Shown: in pieces, positions 35,534 through 44,178 of the stretch | Layout of the letters: each line of letters starts with the position of its first letter | Position numbering within the stretch: the stretch's first letter is position 1 | Origin: Nocardioides sp. zg-1230 | GTDB taxonomy: Bacteria > Actinomycetota > Actinomycetes > Propionibacteriales > Nocardioidaceae | Length of the DNA: 64,000 nucleotides | Assembly (NCBI RefSeq): GCF_013155335.1 | Contig: NZ_JABJQZ010000004.1 | Span: forward strand, 310,001-374,000 | Direction: 5' to 3' | The notes under the pieces: model-generated | What the model was told of the DNA's origin: nothing | The model's input: only the letters and a program-made list of their open reading frames with translations | The model's database searches: none | Position numbers and translations under genes: made by a program

Positions 35534-36721
35534 TCAAGGCAGCTTGGCCTGCCTCATCTGCCGCGAGGCGTAGATGTGACCGATCACCGTGCCGTCGAGC
35601 CATGCGGTGAGCCGCCGCGCCTCGTGCTCGAGGGCGGCGAGGCCGTCGGGGCCGACGTCCTCGAGCAGCGACAGCCGGACGACGCCCTCCTCGTCCTGGA
35701 CCCAGCAGCCCACGATGCGGCCGTCCCACCAGGCCGTCGTGCCGGCGTTGCCGTTGGTGTCGAAGAGGTAGGGGACGTGGGACGGATCGAGGTAGAAGTC
35801 ACGTGCCTTCCACCCCATCACGGTGGGGTCCAGCGTGGGCAGCAGCGCCGCCCACGGCTCCACCGGCCCGGTGTCGCCGACGTCGTCGGGGTGGACCCAG
35901 CCCGTCGAGCCGTCGTCGAGGTCGACCTCGACCGCGCCGAGGTCGGCCAGCGCGCGGGTCACGGCGGTCTTGGTCGAGCCCAGCCACCACTGGATGTCGG
36001 CCGCGGTGCCGGGGCCGAAGGTGAGGAGCCACTCGCGCACCAGCGCGGCATAGCCCGTGTGCTCGTCGAGAGGTGGCTCCACGACGCCCAGCCAGTGCTC
36101 GGCGGTCGTCCACGTCGGCTTGTTCAGCCGCCAGTGCCCGGCGTTGCGTCCGCGCACCACCTTGCCCTCGAGGCCGAGGTGCGTGAGCACCCACGGGGCC
36201 ACCGGGACCGGCCGGTCGTACGGCTTGTCCGTGGTCCCGCCCACCATCCCGGCCAGCTCCGGCACGTCGGCGCGCAGGTCGGCGGTGGTCGCCGGCCCCG
36301 CCGCGAGGCGTACGAGGGTGGCCTCACGGGCGGCGTCGAGCCAGGCGTCCCCGTCGGGCGCGATGCCGGCAGCGGCGATCGCCTTGGCGATGCGCTTGCG
36401 CTCCGACGTCGCCACGCGCGCCGAGGCGCTGCCCCAGGCGGCGGGCAGCAGGTCACGAGGGAAGACGAACAGCGTCCGGCGCATCGCGAGCTGCTTGACC
36501 ACCGACCGGGCGTCGTACAGCTCGGCGTCGACGTCCTCGGGGGTGATGCCCTCCGAACGCGCGGCGACCGCGAGGTGCACGGTGGCCGCCTCGGTCGCGT
36601 GCAGGACCGTCATCGCACGGGTCACCGCGGCGACGTCGGCCAGACGGTGGGCCGGTGCCAGCGCGTGCCGTACGCCGATGCGGCTGCGGCGCTCGGAGTC
36701 GCTGATCCGCCGCCGTGCCAT
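35534..36721 (-). CDS. Winged-helix DNA-binding protein, AlkZ-like (HTH_42)
   Basis: 395 residues. The N-terminal ALAPAHRLADVAAVTRAMTVLHATEAATVHLAV, central LFVFPRDLLPAAWGSASARV and several winged-helix units (e.g. LLTFGPGTAADIQWWLGSTKTAV) match the AlkZ/YcaQ-type family, which includes DNA glycosylases for crosslinks. The catalytic Gln-x-Gln/His motif of AlkZ is not obvious, so activity is uncertain. It converges with the histidine kinase gene 8 bp away and lies 18 bp downstream of nadA on the same strand. Confidence 0.75.
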   Translation of the reverse strand: MARRRISDSERRSRIGVRHALAPAHRLADVAAVTRAMTVLHATEAATVHLAVAARSEGITPEDVDAELYDARSVVKQLAMRRTLFVFPRDLLPAAWGSASARVATSERKRIAKAIAAAGIAPDGDAWLDAAREATLVRLAAGPATTADLRADVPELAGMVGGTTDKPYDRPVPVAPWVLTHLGLEGKVVRGRNAGHWRLNKPTWTTAEHWLGVVEPPLDEHTGYAALVREWLLTFGPGTAADIQWWLGSTKTAVTRALADLGAVEVDLDDGSTGWVHPDDVGDTGPVEPWAALLPTLDPTVMGWKARDFYLDPSHVPYLFDTNGNAGTTAWWDGRIVGCWVQDEEGVVRLSLLEDVGPDGLAALEHEARRLTAWLDGTVIGHIYASRQMRQAKLP

Positions 36722-36739
36722 CGTCGTCGCGCCGGTCGC

Positions 36740-37912
36740 TCAGTCGCGGTGCGACTTGCCGGGCAGGTCCAGCATGCGCTGGAGCGCCACCAGCGCGTCG
36801 GCCTCGGTGTCGGGGTCGACGGTGATCCGGTTGACGACGTTGCCGGCGACGAGGTTCTCCAGGGCCCACACGAGGTGGGGGAGGTCGATGCGGTTCATCG
36901 TCGAGCAGTAGCAGACGTTGCGGTCGAGGAAGACGATCGTCTTGTCGGGGTGGGCGTCAGCGAGGCGCTTTACCAGGTTGAGCTCGGTGCCGATGGCCCA
37001 CACGGTGCCGGGCTCGGCGGCCTCGATGGTCTTGATGATGAACTCGGTGGAGCCGACGAGGTCGGCCTTGAGCACCACCTCGTGCTTGCACTCGGGGTGG
37101 ACCAGGATCTTGATGCCGGGGTGCTTGGCGCGGAGCTCGTCGACGACGTCCTCGGAGAAGCGGCCGTGCACCGAGCAGTGGCCCTTCCACAGGATCATGC
37201 GCGCCCGCTGCAGCTCCTCGGCGCTCAGGCCCCCGCCGGGCTGCAGCGGGTCCCACACGACGCACTCGTCCAGCCCGATGCCCATCTGGAGCACCGCCGT
37301 GTTGCGGCCGAGGTGCTGGTCGGGGAGGAACAGGACCTTGGCGTCGGGCCTCTGGGCGAAGGCCCAGTCGAGCGCGACGTCGGCGTTGGAGGAGGTGCAC
37401 ACCACGCCACCGTTGCGCCCGCAGAACGCCTTGATGTCGGCGCTGGAGTTCATGTAGGTCACCGGGACGACGAGGTCCTGGATGCCGGCGTCGGCCATCG
37501 CGTCCCAGGCGTCCTCGACCTGGCGCAGGCGCGCCATGTCGGCCATCGAGCAGCCGGCGGCGAGGTCGGGGAGGACCACCTGCTGGCTGGGCGAGGTGAG
37601 GATGTCGGCCGACTCGGCCATGAAGTGGACGCCGCAGAAGACGATGAACTCCGCGTCCGGGCGGGCCGCTGCGTCGCGGGCGAGCTTGAACGAGTCGCCG
37701 GTGACGTCGGCGAACTGGATGACCTCGTCGCGCTGGTAGTGGTGGCCGAGCACGAAGACCCGTTCGCCGAGCGCCTCCTTGGCCGCGCGTGCCCGGGCGA
37801 CCAGGTCGGGGTCGGACGCTGCCGGCAGGTCGCCGGGGCACTCGACGCCGCGCTCGGCGTCGAGGTCGCGGCCCTTGCCGAGGGGGAGGAGCGGCAGGTC
37901 GACGAGGCTCAT
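36740..37912 (-). CDS. nadA: Quinolinate synthase NadA
   Basis: 390 residues. NadA condenses iminoaspartate with dihydroxyacetone phosphate to quinolinate, using a 4Fe-4S cluster. Key motifs are LGHHYQRDEVIQFAD, IVFCGVHFMAESADIL, VVCTSSNADVAL and HPECKHEVVLKADLVGST, with the cluster cysteines among them. nadB and nadC are not in the window, although the three genes often form an operon. A TAGGAT hexamer six bases before the ATG indicates a leaderless start. Confidence 0.95.
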   Translation of the reverse strand: MSLVDLPLLPLGKGRDLDAERGVECPGDLPAASDPDLVARARAAKEALGERVFVLGHHYQRDEVIQFADVTGDSFKLARDAAARPDAEFIVFCGVHFMAESADILTSPSQQVVLPDLAAGCSMADMARLRQVEDAWDAMADAGIQDLVVPVTYMNSSADIKAFCGRNGGVVCTSSNADVALDWAFAQRPDAKVLFLPDQHLGRNTAVLQMGIGLDECVVWDPLQPGGGLSAEELQRARMILWKGHCSVHGRFSEDVVDELRAKHPGIKILVHPECKHEVVLKADLVGSTEFIIKTIEAAEPGTVWAIGTELNLVKRLADAHPDKTIVFLDRNVCYCSTMNRIDLPHLVWALENLVAGNVVNRITVDPDTEADALVALQRMLDLPGKSHRD

Positions 37913-37918
37913 ACGCAG

Positions 37919-37924
37919 ATCCTA
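37919..37924 (-). promoter_or_regulatory. -10 of likely leaderless nadA transcript
   Basis: Minus-strand TAGGAT, six bases, then ATG at 37912; no ribosome-binding site. Confidence 0.5.
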
Positions 37925-37954
37925 GGCCGGAGCGTGACCGCGCCCGACGGGTGC

Positions 37955-39220
37955 TCAGCGCACGCGCACGGGGGTGAGGCGGTCGTCGAGGCCGCCGTAG
38001 CCGAGCTGGCCCGCCGTGCCGCTGCCCCAGCACCACGCCGTACCCCCTCGCAGGCCGCACGCGTGCGTGCCGGCGAGCGCCACCGCCTGCCAGCGGCCGT
38101 CCAGGCGATCGGGGGAGAAACGTGGCTCGAGCGAGCCGTTGCCGACGGTGCCGTGCTCGTTGCTGCCCCAGCACCACAGGCGGCGGTCGGTGCGGATGCC
38201 GCACGTCGTGTTGGCCCGGGTCGTGATCGCCTGCCAGCGGCCGGGGAAGCGGTGGATGCCCACCGCCTGGGTGGGTGCGCCGCTGCCGACGGTGCCGACG
38301 CCGTCCCACCCCCAGCAGGCCGCGCGGCCGCGCGTGGTGATGCCACATGACGCCGACGCGCTGGTGACCACCTCGCGCCACCGCCCCGGCAGGGTGCTGA
38401 CGTACTCGACGTCGCTCGGCGCGCCGGGACGGACCTGGCCGTTGGTGTTCTTGCCCCAGCAGGCGGCGCGGCCCGTCGGGCGTACGCCGCACCCGGAGGT
38501 GTCCCCGACGTGGAGCGTGCGCCATCGTCCGGGGATCCGCTGGGGCACGCCGGTGTCGGTGTTGTTGCCGTTGGCGAGCTGGTTGTACAGGCCCCAGCCC
38601 CAGCACCACCCGGAGCCGTCCTTCTTCGTGGCGCACGTCGTGACGCCGGGGCTCACGGACACGAACCCGTGGCCGATGCGCAGCGGCTCGAGGACGTAGA
38701 GGCTGCCGTCGGTCCCACCGGCCTGCCCGTGGTTGTCGTGCCCCCAGCACAGCAGGGCGCCGCTGGTCCGGATGCCGCAGGTGGTGGAGCCGGACGTGAC
38801 GATCTCGCGCCAGCGACCCGCGACCCGCTGCGGACGGGGCTGCGGGTAGCCGCTGATCGGCCGGGCGATCTGTCCGAGCTCGTTGCGCCCCCAGCAGTAG
38901 CCGCGTCCCCGACCGCGTACGCCGCAGGTGACGCCGTCGGCGTTGCTGAGCTGGCGCCAGCGTCCGTCGATGCGCTGCGGCCGCGGCACGAAGTCCTCGA
39001 CGCCCTCGGGCCCCAGGGCGCCGGAGCCGTTGCTGCCCCAGCACCACACCCGCCCGCCGTCGGCCCCGGCACACGACGCGCCCCACGTCGTGGAGACCTC
39101 GGAGAAGGCCGGCAGGTCGCGGGCTCGCTCCTCCGGAGCGGCCGACGCGGGCCCGAGGGGGACGAGCACGAGGACAGCGGCGACGACTGCCGTGCGCACG
39201 GCGACCAGGACCTGAGGCAT
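37955..39220 (-). CDS. Secreted RCC1-repeat beta-propeller protein
   Basis: 421 residues from MPQVLVAV. Residues 1-30 are a Sec signal peptide ending ASA. The rest is about seven RCC1-like blades, each with a CGxRxxGxxxCWGxNxxGQ-like core (e.g. CGVRGRGRGYCWGRNELGQ). Each blade has two cysteines that probably form a disulphide outside the cell. A blade-to-blade linker of GRWRxxxxG type repeats. The function is unknown; binding to a protein or surface is likely for a propeller. Minus-strand GATCCT lies six bases before the ATG, suggesting a leaderless message. Confidence 0.85.
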   Translation of the reverse strand: MPQVLVAVRTAVVAAVLVLVPLGPASAAPEERARDLPAFSEVSTTWGASCAGADGGRVWCWGSNGSGALGPEGVEDFVPRPQRIDGRWRQLSNADGVTCGVRGRGRGYCWGRNELGQIARPISGYPQPRPQRVAGRWREIVTSGSTTCGIRTSGALLCWGHDNHGQAGGTDGSLYVLEPLRIGHGFVSVSPGVTTCATKKDGSGWCWGWGLYNQLANGNNTDTGVPQRIPGRWRTLHVGDTSGCGVRPTGRAACWGKNTNGQVRPGAPSDVEYVSTLPGRWREVVTSASASCGITTRGRAACWGWDGVGTVGSGAPTQAVGIHRFPGRWQAITTRANTTCGIRTDRRLWCWGSNEHGTVGNGSLEPRFSPDRLDGRWQAVALAGTHACGLRGGTAWCWGSGTAGQLGYGGLDDRLTPVRVR

Positions 39221-39226
39221 CTTCGA

Positions 39227-39232
39227 AGGATC
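39227..39232 (-). promoter_or_regulatory. Weak -10 for the RCC1-repeat gene
   Basis: Minus-strand GATCCT six bases before the ATG at 39220. Only the A2 and T6 positions of the actinobacterial -10 are matched. Confidence 0.3.
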
Positions 39233-39270
39233 GACCCGACGGGGTGGGCGCACCAGCCCCCTGGGGGTGC

Positions 39271-39276
39271 CATGCT
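39271..39276 (+). promoter_or_regulatory. Weak -10 for glgC-like gene
   Basis: CATGCT six bases before the ATG at 39283. Just upstream is CCCCC-T-GGGGG (39257-39267), similar in context to the palindrome at 7187-7198. Confidence 0.3.
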
Positions 39277-39282
39277 TCGGCC

Positions 39283-40509
39283 ATGTCACGACGCGGTGAG
39301 GTGCTTGCCCTGGTGCAGGCCGGGGGCCAGGGGTCCCGGATGGACGTGCTGACCCGCGAGCGGGCCAAGCCCGACCTGCCCTACGGCGGGGTCCACCGGC
39401 TGATCGACTTCGCCATGTCGGGCCTGGTGCACGCCGACCTGGCCGACGTGTGGGTGTCGCTGGAGTACCAGGTGACCTCTATCGACGACTACCTCTCGGG
39501 GGGCCGTCCCTGGAGCCTGGACCGCAACCGCGGCGGGTTCCGCCGGATCGTCCCGCAGACCGGCACCGGGCCGGCCACCGAGAGCGGCTTCGCCCACGGC
39601 AACGGCGACCTGCTGCTGCGGACGTCCGCCGACATCGAGGCGTTCGGCGCGCAGACGCTCGTCGTGTGCAGCGCCGACCACGTCTTCAACATGGACCTCG
39701 CCCCGGTCATCGAGGAGCACGTGGCCGCCGGCCGCGTCGCCACCGTGCTGACGAGCGAGGTCAGCAAGAAGGACGCCTCGGACAACGTCGTCGTCCTCGC
39801 CGGCCGCGACGGAACCATCACCGGGGTCGAGCACAAGCCGTCCCGTCCGTCGTCCGGCACCGTCGCGACGGAGATCTTCCTCTACGACACCGCGGTGCTG
39901 CTCGAGACGCTCCGTGACCTGCGGCGTGAGCTGTCCGGTGAGCACGACGACGGCGACAGCGGCATCGGCGACTTCGGCGAGCACCTGCTCCCGCGCCTCG
40001 TCGAGACCGGCAGGACCGCGGCGGTGCCGCTGACTGGCTACTGGCGCGACGTCGGCCAGCCCGGCCTCTACCTGCAGTCCCACCGCGACCTCATCGCCGG
40101 CAAGGTGGACGTCTTCGACCACCCCGGCCGGCCGGTGATCTCGCACTGGCCCGACCGTCCGGCCGCCCGCGTGCGCGGGACGGGCGCGCTGCACGACTCG
40201 CTGCTCTCGCCGGGGGCGGACGTCTCCGGCCTCGTCGTGGGCAGCGTCCTCGGCCCCGGCGTCGTGGTGGAGAAGGGCGCCGAGGTCCACGACAGCGTGG
40301 TGATGGAGGACTGCGTCATCCGCGCGGGCTCCGTGGTGCGCACGGCCGTCCTCGACGAGCGCTGCGAGGTGCGCGCGAAGGCCCGCGTCGGCGAGGAGCC
40401 GACGCGCCGGGTGGCTCACGACGACGACCTCGTGCTCGTCGGCCGGGAGTCGACGGTGTCGGGCACGGTGGCCGCCGGAGCGCGCCTCGAGCCGGGCTCG
40501 GCGACCTGA
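39283..40509 (+). CDS. glgC: Glucose-1-phosphate adenylyltransferase family protein
   Basis: 408 residues. The nucleotidyltransferase domain opens LALVQAGGQGSRMDVLTRERAKPDLPYGG, a GlgC-type signature with small changes (Gln-Ala-Gly-Gly-Gln-Gly-Ser-Arg). Later motifs VVCSADHVFNMDL and GYWRDVGQPGLYLQSHRDLI fit ADP-glucose pyrophosphorylases. The C-terminal left-handed beta-helix begins near residue 300 (LLSPGADVSGLVVGSVLGPGV). It probably makes ADP-glucose for glycogen. Other glg genes are not in the window, so a different nucleotide sugar is possible. Confidence 0.85.
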   Translation: MSRRGEVLALVQAGGQGSRMDVLTRERAKPDLPYGGVHRLIDFAMSGLVHADLADVWVSLEYQVTSIDDYLSGGRPWSLDRNRGGFRRIVPQTGTGPATESGFAHGNGDLLLRTSADIEAFGAQTLVVCSADHVFNMDLAPVIEEHVAAGRVATVLTSEVSKKDASDNVVVLAGRDGTITGVEHKPSRPSSGTVATEIFLYDTAVLLETLRDLRRELSGEHDDGDSGIGDFGEHLLPRLVETGRTAAVPLTGYWRDVGQPGLYLQSHRDLIAGKVDVFDHPGRPVISHWPDRPAARVRGTGALHDSLLSPGADVSGLVVGSVLGPGVVVEKGAEVHDSVVMEDCVIRAGSVVRTAVLDERCEVRAKARVGEEPTRRVAHDDDLVLVGRESTVSGTVAAGARLEPGSAT

Positions 40510-40542
40510 CCCTGCGGCCGTGACGGCTGCAGCCCGCTGCGG

Positions 40543-41430
40543 CTAGAGCAGCGAACCGTGGTGCAGGTAGGGGGTCGGCGGCTTCATCCGGCGCAGGCAC
40601 AGGTAGCCGTTGGTGTAGATCGCCAGCCGCGCCGACAGGCCGACGTCCAGCGCCCACGCGTTGGCCGCGGTGATGTGGCGAACCTCGACCTGCTCTCCCG
40701 GGGTCGAGGAGGCCAGCGCCTCCCACATCAGCCCCGACGCCGTACGCCGGTTGGTGGCCGCGACCAGCACGGGGACGCCGTCGTCGTCGACGTAGGCGTA
40801 GCCCGACCCGGTCGAGTGGTCCGTGACGACGAGCCGGAACTGCGCGAGCAGCAGCTCGTGGTCGCCGAGGTGGGCCGCACCACGCGTGCGCCGGTCGACG
40901 GAGTCCATCAGGTCCACGTCGCCCGCCGTCCCCTCGCGGACCCGGTCCACGACCGGGATCGCGCTGCGGTCGACCACGCCGGTCAGCATCATCTGCGGGT
41001 GCAGGTCGAAGCCGGCGAGCCGGTAGCGGCGTACGGCGCCCGGGTCGGCGCTGGCGGCGAACATGCCGCGCAGGCACCCCCGCCCGTGGTGCAGCGCCGC
41101 GGCCATCAGCTCGGTGCCGATGCCCTGACCCTGGTGCTCGGGCCGCACCGCGAACGAGGCGAGGATCCACATCAGCTCGCGCACCCGGGACACCGCGCCG
41201 CCGATGACCTCGCCGTCGACCTCAGCGACCCAGCAGCCGCCCGGGTCGGTGACCAGCGCCCGCCCGGTCCGCCGGATCCAGTGGTCGTTGCGGGCGGCGG
41301 GACGTCGTACGGGATCGGGCCAGGCGCGCTGGTGGGTGCGGGTGTCGACCTCGTGGTAGGAGGTCGCGGTGATCTCGGCGAACGCCGCGAGGTCCTCCTC
41401 GCGCATCGGCCGGACGACCGGCGCGGTCAC
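40543..41430 (-). CDS. Two-domain GNAT acetyltransferase
   Basis: 295 residues, long enough for two GNAT modules. The first has a complete acetyl-CoA motif (LASFAVRPEHQGQGIGTELMAAAL, about 91-114) after VAEVDGEVIGGAV. The second half (GYAYVDDDGVPVLVAATN and following) is a degenerate GNAT-like domain without the Q/R-x-x-G-x-G/A loop. The start is a GTG overlapping the stop of the SRPBCC gene by four bases. The substrate is unknown. Confidence 0.8.
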   Translation of the reverse strand: MTAPVVRPMREEDLAAFAEITATSYHEVDTRTHQRAWPDPVRRPAARNDHWIRRTGRALVTDPGGCWVAEVDGEVIGGAVSRVRELMWILASFAVRPEHQGQGIGTELMAAALHHGRGCLRGMFAASADPGAVRRYRLAGFDLHPQMMLTGVVDRSAIPVVDRVREGTAGDVDLMDSVDRRTRGAAHLGDHELLLAQFRLVVTDHSTGSGYAYVDDDGVPVLVAATNRRTASGLMWEALASSTPGEQVEVRHITAANAWALDVGLSARLAIYTNGYLCLRRMKPPTPYLHHGSLL

Positions 41431-41843
41431 GACACGTGCGCGGCGTAGCGCGTGAGCAGGTCCTCCCAGTGCGTGAACCTCTCACGCACCTCCTCGGTGC
41501 CGGGGGTCCAGCCGCTGTGCACGAGCCGCACCTGAGAGCCCTCGGGGGCCTCGATGAAGCGCACGTCGAGGACGGTCGCCTCGTCCTCGGGGTGCCAGAG
41601 CCAGAGCTCCTGGATGTAGTGGCCGATCGGGTCCCACTGCATCACCCGGCCCCAGACGTACTGCTCGTCGCCGTGCACCGACGCGACGGGACCGTTGGGG
41701 TCGATGGCGATGCCGGTGAACGCGGGCGGGTCGGGGCTGAGCAGGGGGTCCCACCACTCGCCCATCTGAGCCGTGAAGCCGACGAAGGCCTCCGTCGGGG
41801 TCACCGGGACCGTGATCTCGGCGACGATGGGATCCAGGCTCAT
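41427..41843 (-). CDS. SRPBCC (AHSA1-like) domain protein
   Basis: 138 residues. The START/AHSA1 fold is recognised from ITVPVTPTEAFVGFTAQMGEWW, the VMQWDPIGHYIQELWLWHPE strand and the C-terminal VRLVHSGWTPG helix. Such domains bind hydrophobic ligands or act with ArsR-type regulators; no regulator is next to it. It is translationally coupled to the GNAT gene downstream. Minus-strand CATGCT six bases upstream of the ATG is a possible leaderless promoter. Confidence 0.8.
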   Translation of the reverse strand: MSLDPIVAEITVPVTPTEAFVGFTAQMGEWWDPLLSPDPPAFTGIAIDPNGPVASVHGDEQYVWGRVMQWDPIGHYIQELWLWHPEDEATVLDVRFIEAPEGSQVRLVHSGWTPGTEEVRERFTHWEDLLTRYAAHVS

Positions 41844-41898
41844 GTCCCAAGCATGCCCGACGCAGGCTCTCCACCTGCATTGCTGGATCATGGCGGCC

Positions 41899-42981
41899 AT
41901 GCGCGTGCTGATCGCCCCGGACAAGTTCGCCGGAACCCTGACCGCGGTGCAGGCCGCCGAGGCGGTCGCCGACGGTTGGCGCCGGCACGCGCCCGACGAC
42001 GAGCTCGACCTCGCTCCGATGGCCGACGGGGGACCGGGATTCGTCGACGTGCTGCACGCCGCCCTCGGCGGGTCGCTCGACGCCGTGACCGTGAGCGGAC
42101 CGCACGGTGCCCCGGTTCCCGCGGTCGTGCTGCGGGTGGGGGAGACGGCGTACGTCGAGAGCGCGCAGGCCGCGGGGCTGCACCTGGTGACGGGGCCGGT
42201 CGAGACCGCGTCCAGCGCCGGGGTCGGAGAGCTGGTGCTCGCCGCGGTGGCCGGTGGCGCCCGCACCGTCGTGGTCGGGCTCGGCGGCACGGGGACCAAC
42301 GACGGCGGCGCGGGGGTGCTCGCCGCCCTGGGCGCGGTCTCCGACGGGGTCCTCGACGGCGGGGCCGCACCGCTGGCGTCGGTGACCTCGGTCGACCTGT
42401 CCGTCCCCCGCTTGCGGCTGGCCGGCGTCACGCTCGTCGCCGCCAGCGACGTCGACAACCCGCTCACCGGGCTCTTCGGGGCCACCAAGACCTTCGGCCC
42501 GCAGAAGGGCGTGACCGAGGACCGCATCGCCGAGGTGGACGGGTGGCTCGAGGCCTTCGCCACCGCCACGGACCGGCGCACGTCGCTCGAGAAGGGCGCC
42601 GGCGCCGCCGGCGGCATCGGCTACGCGCTCCTGGCCCTCGGCGCGACCCGGGAGCCCGGCATCGGCCTGGTCGCCGACGCCGTCTCCCTGGCCGCGCGGG
42701 CGCGGGCCGCCGACCTGGTCGTGACCGGCGAGGGCGCCTTCGACTTCTCCAGCCGAGCCGGGAAGGTCCCCTACGGGGTGGCCGCCGTCGCCTCCGAGGC
42801 CCTCCGCCCCTGCATCGCCCTCGCCGGCCAGGTGCTCGTGGGCTCCCGCGAGATGCGCGCCCTCGGCATCGAGTCGGCGTACTCCCTCGTCGACCTCGTG
42901 GGGGAGGAGCGCGCCCTCGGCGCTCCCGCCGAGGCTCTCGCCGACCTCGCCGCCCGCGTCGCGCGCACCTGGTCGCGCTGA
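41899..42981 (+). CDS. glxK: Glycerate kinase
   Basis: 360 residues. The family start MRVLIAPDKFAGTLTAVQAAEAVADGWRR and the motifs MADGGPGFVDVL, GLGGTGTNDGGAGVLAALG and TGEGAFDFSSRAGKVPYGV are clear. It phosphorylates D-glycerate, feeding glycolysis. An in-frame ATG three codons earlier is an alternative start. In mycobacteria the same gene lies beside erpA and adenosine kinase; here the repeats and an endonuclease-like gene have come between. Confidence 0.93.
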   Translation: MRVLIAPDKFAGTLTAVQAAEAVADGWRRHAPDDELDLAPMADGGPGFVDVLHAALGGSLDAVTVSGPHGAPVPAVVLRVGETAYVESAQAAGLHLVTGPVETASSAGVGELVLAAVAGGARTVVVGLGGTGTNDGGAGVLAALGAVSDGVLDGGAAPLASVTSVDLSVPRLRLAGVTLVAASDVDNPLTGLFGATKTFGPQKGVTEDRIAEVDGWLEAFATATDRRTSLEKGAGAAGGIGYALLALGATREPGIGLVADAVSLAARARAADLVVTGEGAFDFSSRAGKVPYGVAAVASEALRPCIALAGQVLVGSREMRALGIESAYSLVDLVGEERALGAPAEALADLAARVARTWSR

Positions 42982-43008
42982 CGGGCACTTTCGCCGCGGT
43001 CGCCTCTT

Positions 43009-43142
43009 GAGGGTGGCGGCATACGACATCGGATCAGCGACCCGGGATGTCGTACGCCGCCAGGGTCGGGTCGACGGCCACGAGGGTGGCGGCATACGAC
43101 ATCGGGTCGGGCTGCGTCGATGTCGTACGCCGCCAGGGTCGG
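43009..43142. repeat. Two palindromic repeats, family D, upstream of endonuclease-like gene
   Basis: Each unit has TGGCGGCATACGACATC facing GATGTCGTACGCCGCCA, with 20-25 unrelated bases between (units 43009-43068 and 43082-43142), and GAGGGT / AGGGTCG flanks. The pairing is nearly perfect over 17 bp. Divergent units of the same family occur on the other side of the adjacent gene at 44176-44344. Confidence 0.8.
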
Positions 43143-43245
43143 ATCCCGGGCCGTAGAACGTCCACAGGGTCGGCCCGGCCGACACCGTCCACAGGGCCGT
43201 CCGCCGATCCTGTTCGTGCGGCGCGCTGGTGGCGAGCATCGACGT

Positions 43246-44178
43246 GTGGATGACGTATCGCCGCTGGCACCCGCCCCGCTGGGCGTGCGGGGCAACCCGA
43301 GGCTCAAGGCCTACGTGCGTGAGTCCCATGGTGTGCACCGTCGGGCGGACCTCGGGGACGACGCCGTTGCGTCCCTACACGCCTGGCAGCTCCTGATGAC
43401 CGACAACGGCTGCTTCACCGGGCCGACCTCGGCCCTCGTCCGGAGGTGGTGGCTGCCCCCGCTCCCTTCCACGACGCCTGTCTTCATGGCCATGGAGCTC
43501 GACGACCCGCGGCCGATGCGCTGTGGCGTGCTGACGAGCAGGCACACACGTCAGGTGGTGTTCGAGGAGATCGACGGGCTTCGGTGCGCCACAGCGGCCG
43601 AGACGCTGCTGGCCTGCGCGCGGTGGTTGTGCCTCATCGACGTGGTGGTGCTGGTCGACTGCGTGCTGCACACGGGTCAGGCCACGCGCAGCGAGATCGA
43701 GGAGGTGATCAAGCCACGACGTCCCGGGGCGCGCCGACTGCGCGACGCGCTGGCACTCGCCGACCGCCGGTCCGAGTCGGTGTTCGAGACCTTGCTGCGC
43801 CTCCTCCACGTCTCGTGCGACATCGACGTCGTCCCCCAGTTCGAGGTGGTCGGCGAGGACGGCGTGCTGGTCGCACGAGGGGACCTGTGGCTTCGCGGCA
43901 CCAACAGCCTGCACGAGTTCGACGGGGACGAGCACGAGAAGCCGGCGCGCCGGGTCAAGGACAGGCGGCGCGACAGGAAGCTGGACAAGGCCGGCCTGGT
44001 CCGGAGGGGCTACACCTCCGGTGACGTGCTCCGACGGCCGGTGACCGTCCTGGAGGACGCCGACCGAGCGTTGGGTCGCGATCATGACCCTGCTCGGATC
44101 CGCGTGTGGACGGCACAGCTGCGGGAGTCGTTGTTCACGCCAGCAGGTCGGTCGGCCTTCCTCTGTCGCGTCGCGTGA
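43246..44178 (+). CDS. Putative endonuclease-fold (DUF559/VSR-like) protein
   Basis: 310 residues from a GTG. The N-terminal 110 residues resemble an AbiEi/transcriptional-antitoxin-like region (LMTDNGCFTGPTSALVRRWWLPP, VVFEEIDGLRCATAAETLLACA). The C-terminal part looks like a PD-(D/E)XK nuclease core: Glu181 (SVFETLLRLL), PQFEV, Asp213 (GDLWLRG), HEFDGDEH (Glu224/Asp226) and RRDRKLDKAGLVRRGYTSGDV. Such genes are multicopy in Nocardioides-like genomes, from memory. It is enclosed by family D palindromes on both sides and splits the glxK-erpA neighbourhood. The function is unknown. Confidence 0.65.
   Translation: MDDVSPLAPAPLGVRGNPRLKAYVRESHGVHRRADLGDDAVASLHAWQLLMTDNGCFTGPTSALVRRWWLPPLPSTTPVFMAMELDDPRPMRCGVLTSRHTRQVVFEEIDGLRCATAAETLLACARWLCLIDVVVLVDCVLHTGQATRSEIEEVIKPRRPGARRLRDALALADRRSESVFETLLRLLHVSCDIDVVPQFEVVGEDGVLVARGDLWLRGTNSLHEFDGDEHEKPARRVKDRRRDRKLDKAGLVRRGYTSGDVLRRPVTVLEDADRALGRDHDPARIRVWTAQLRESLFTPAGRSAFLCRVA

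Noticed and set aside
34280..38350. A 1356-codon plus-strand open frame across pspAB, the kinase, the AlkZ-like gene and nadA
   Set aside because: It is out of frame with the sense genes and antisense to others, with compositionally biased translation and no domain.
43009..43142. Terminal inverted repeats of an insertion sequence around the endonuclease-like gene
   Set aside because: The palindromes are each self-complementary, occur in pairs on both sides, and no transposase motif or target-site duplication is seen. A REP-like interpretation fits better.
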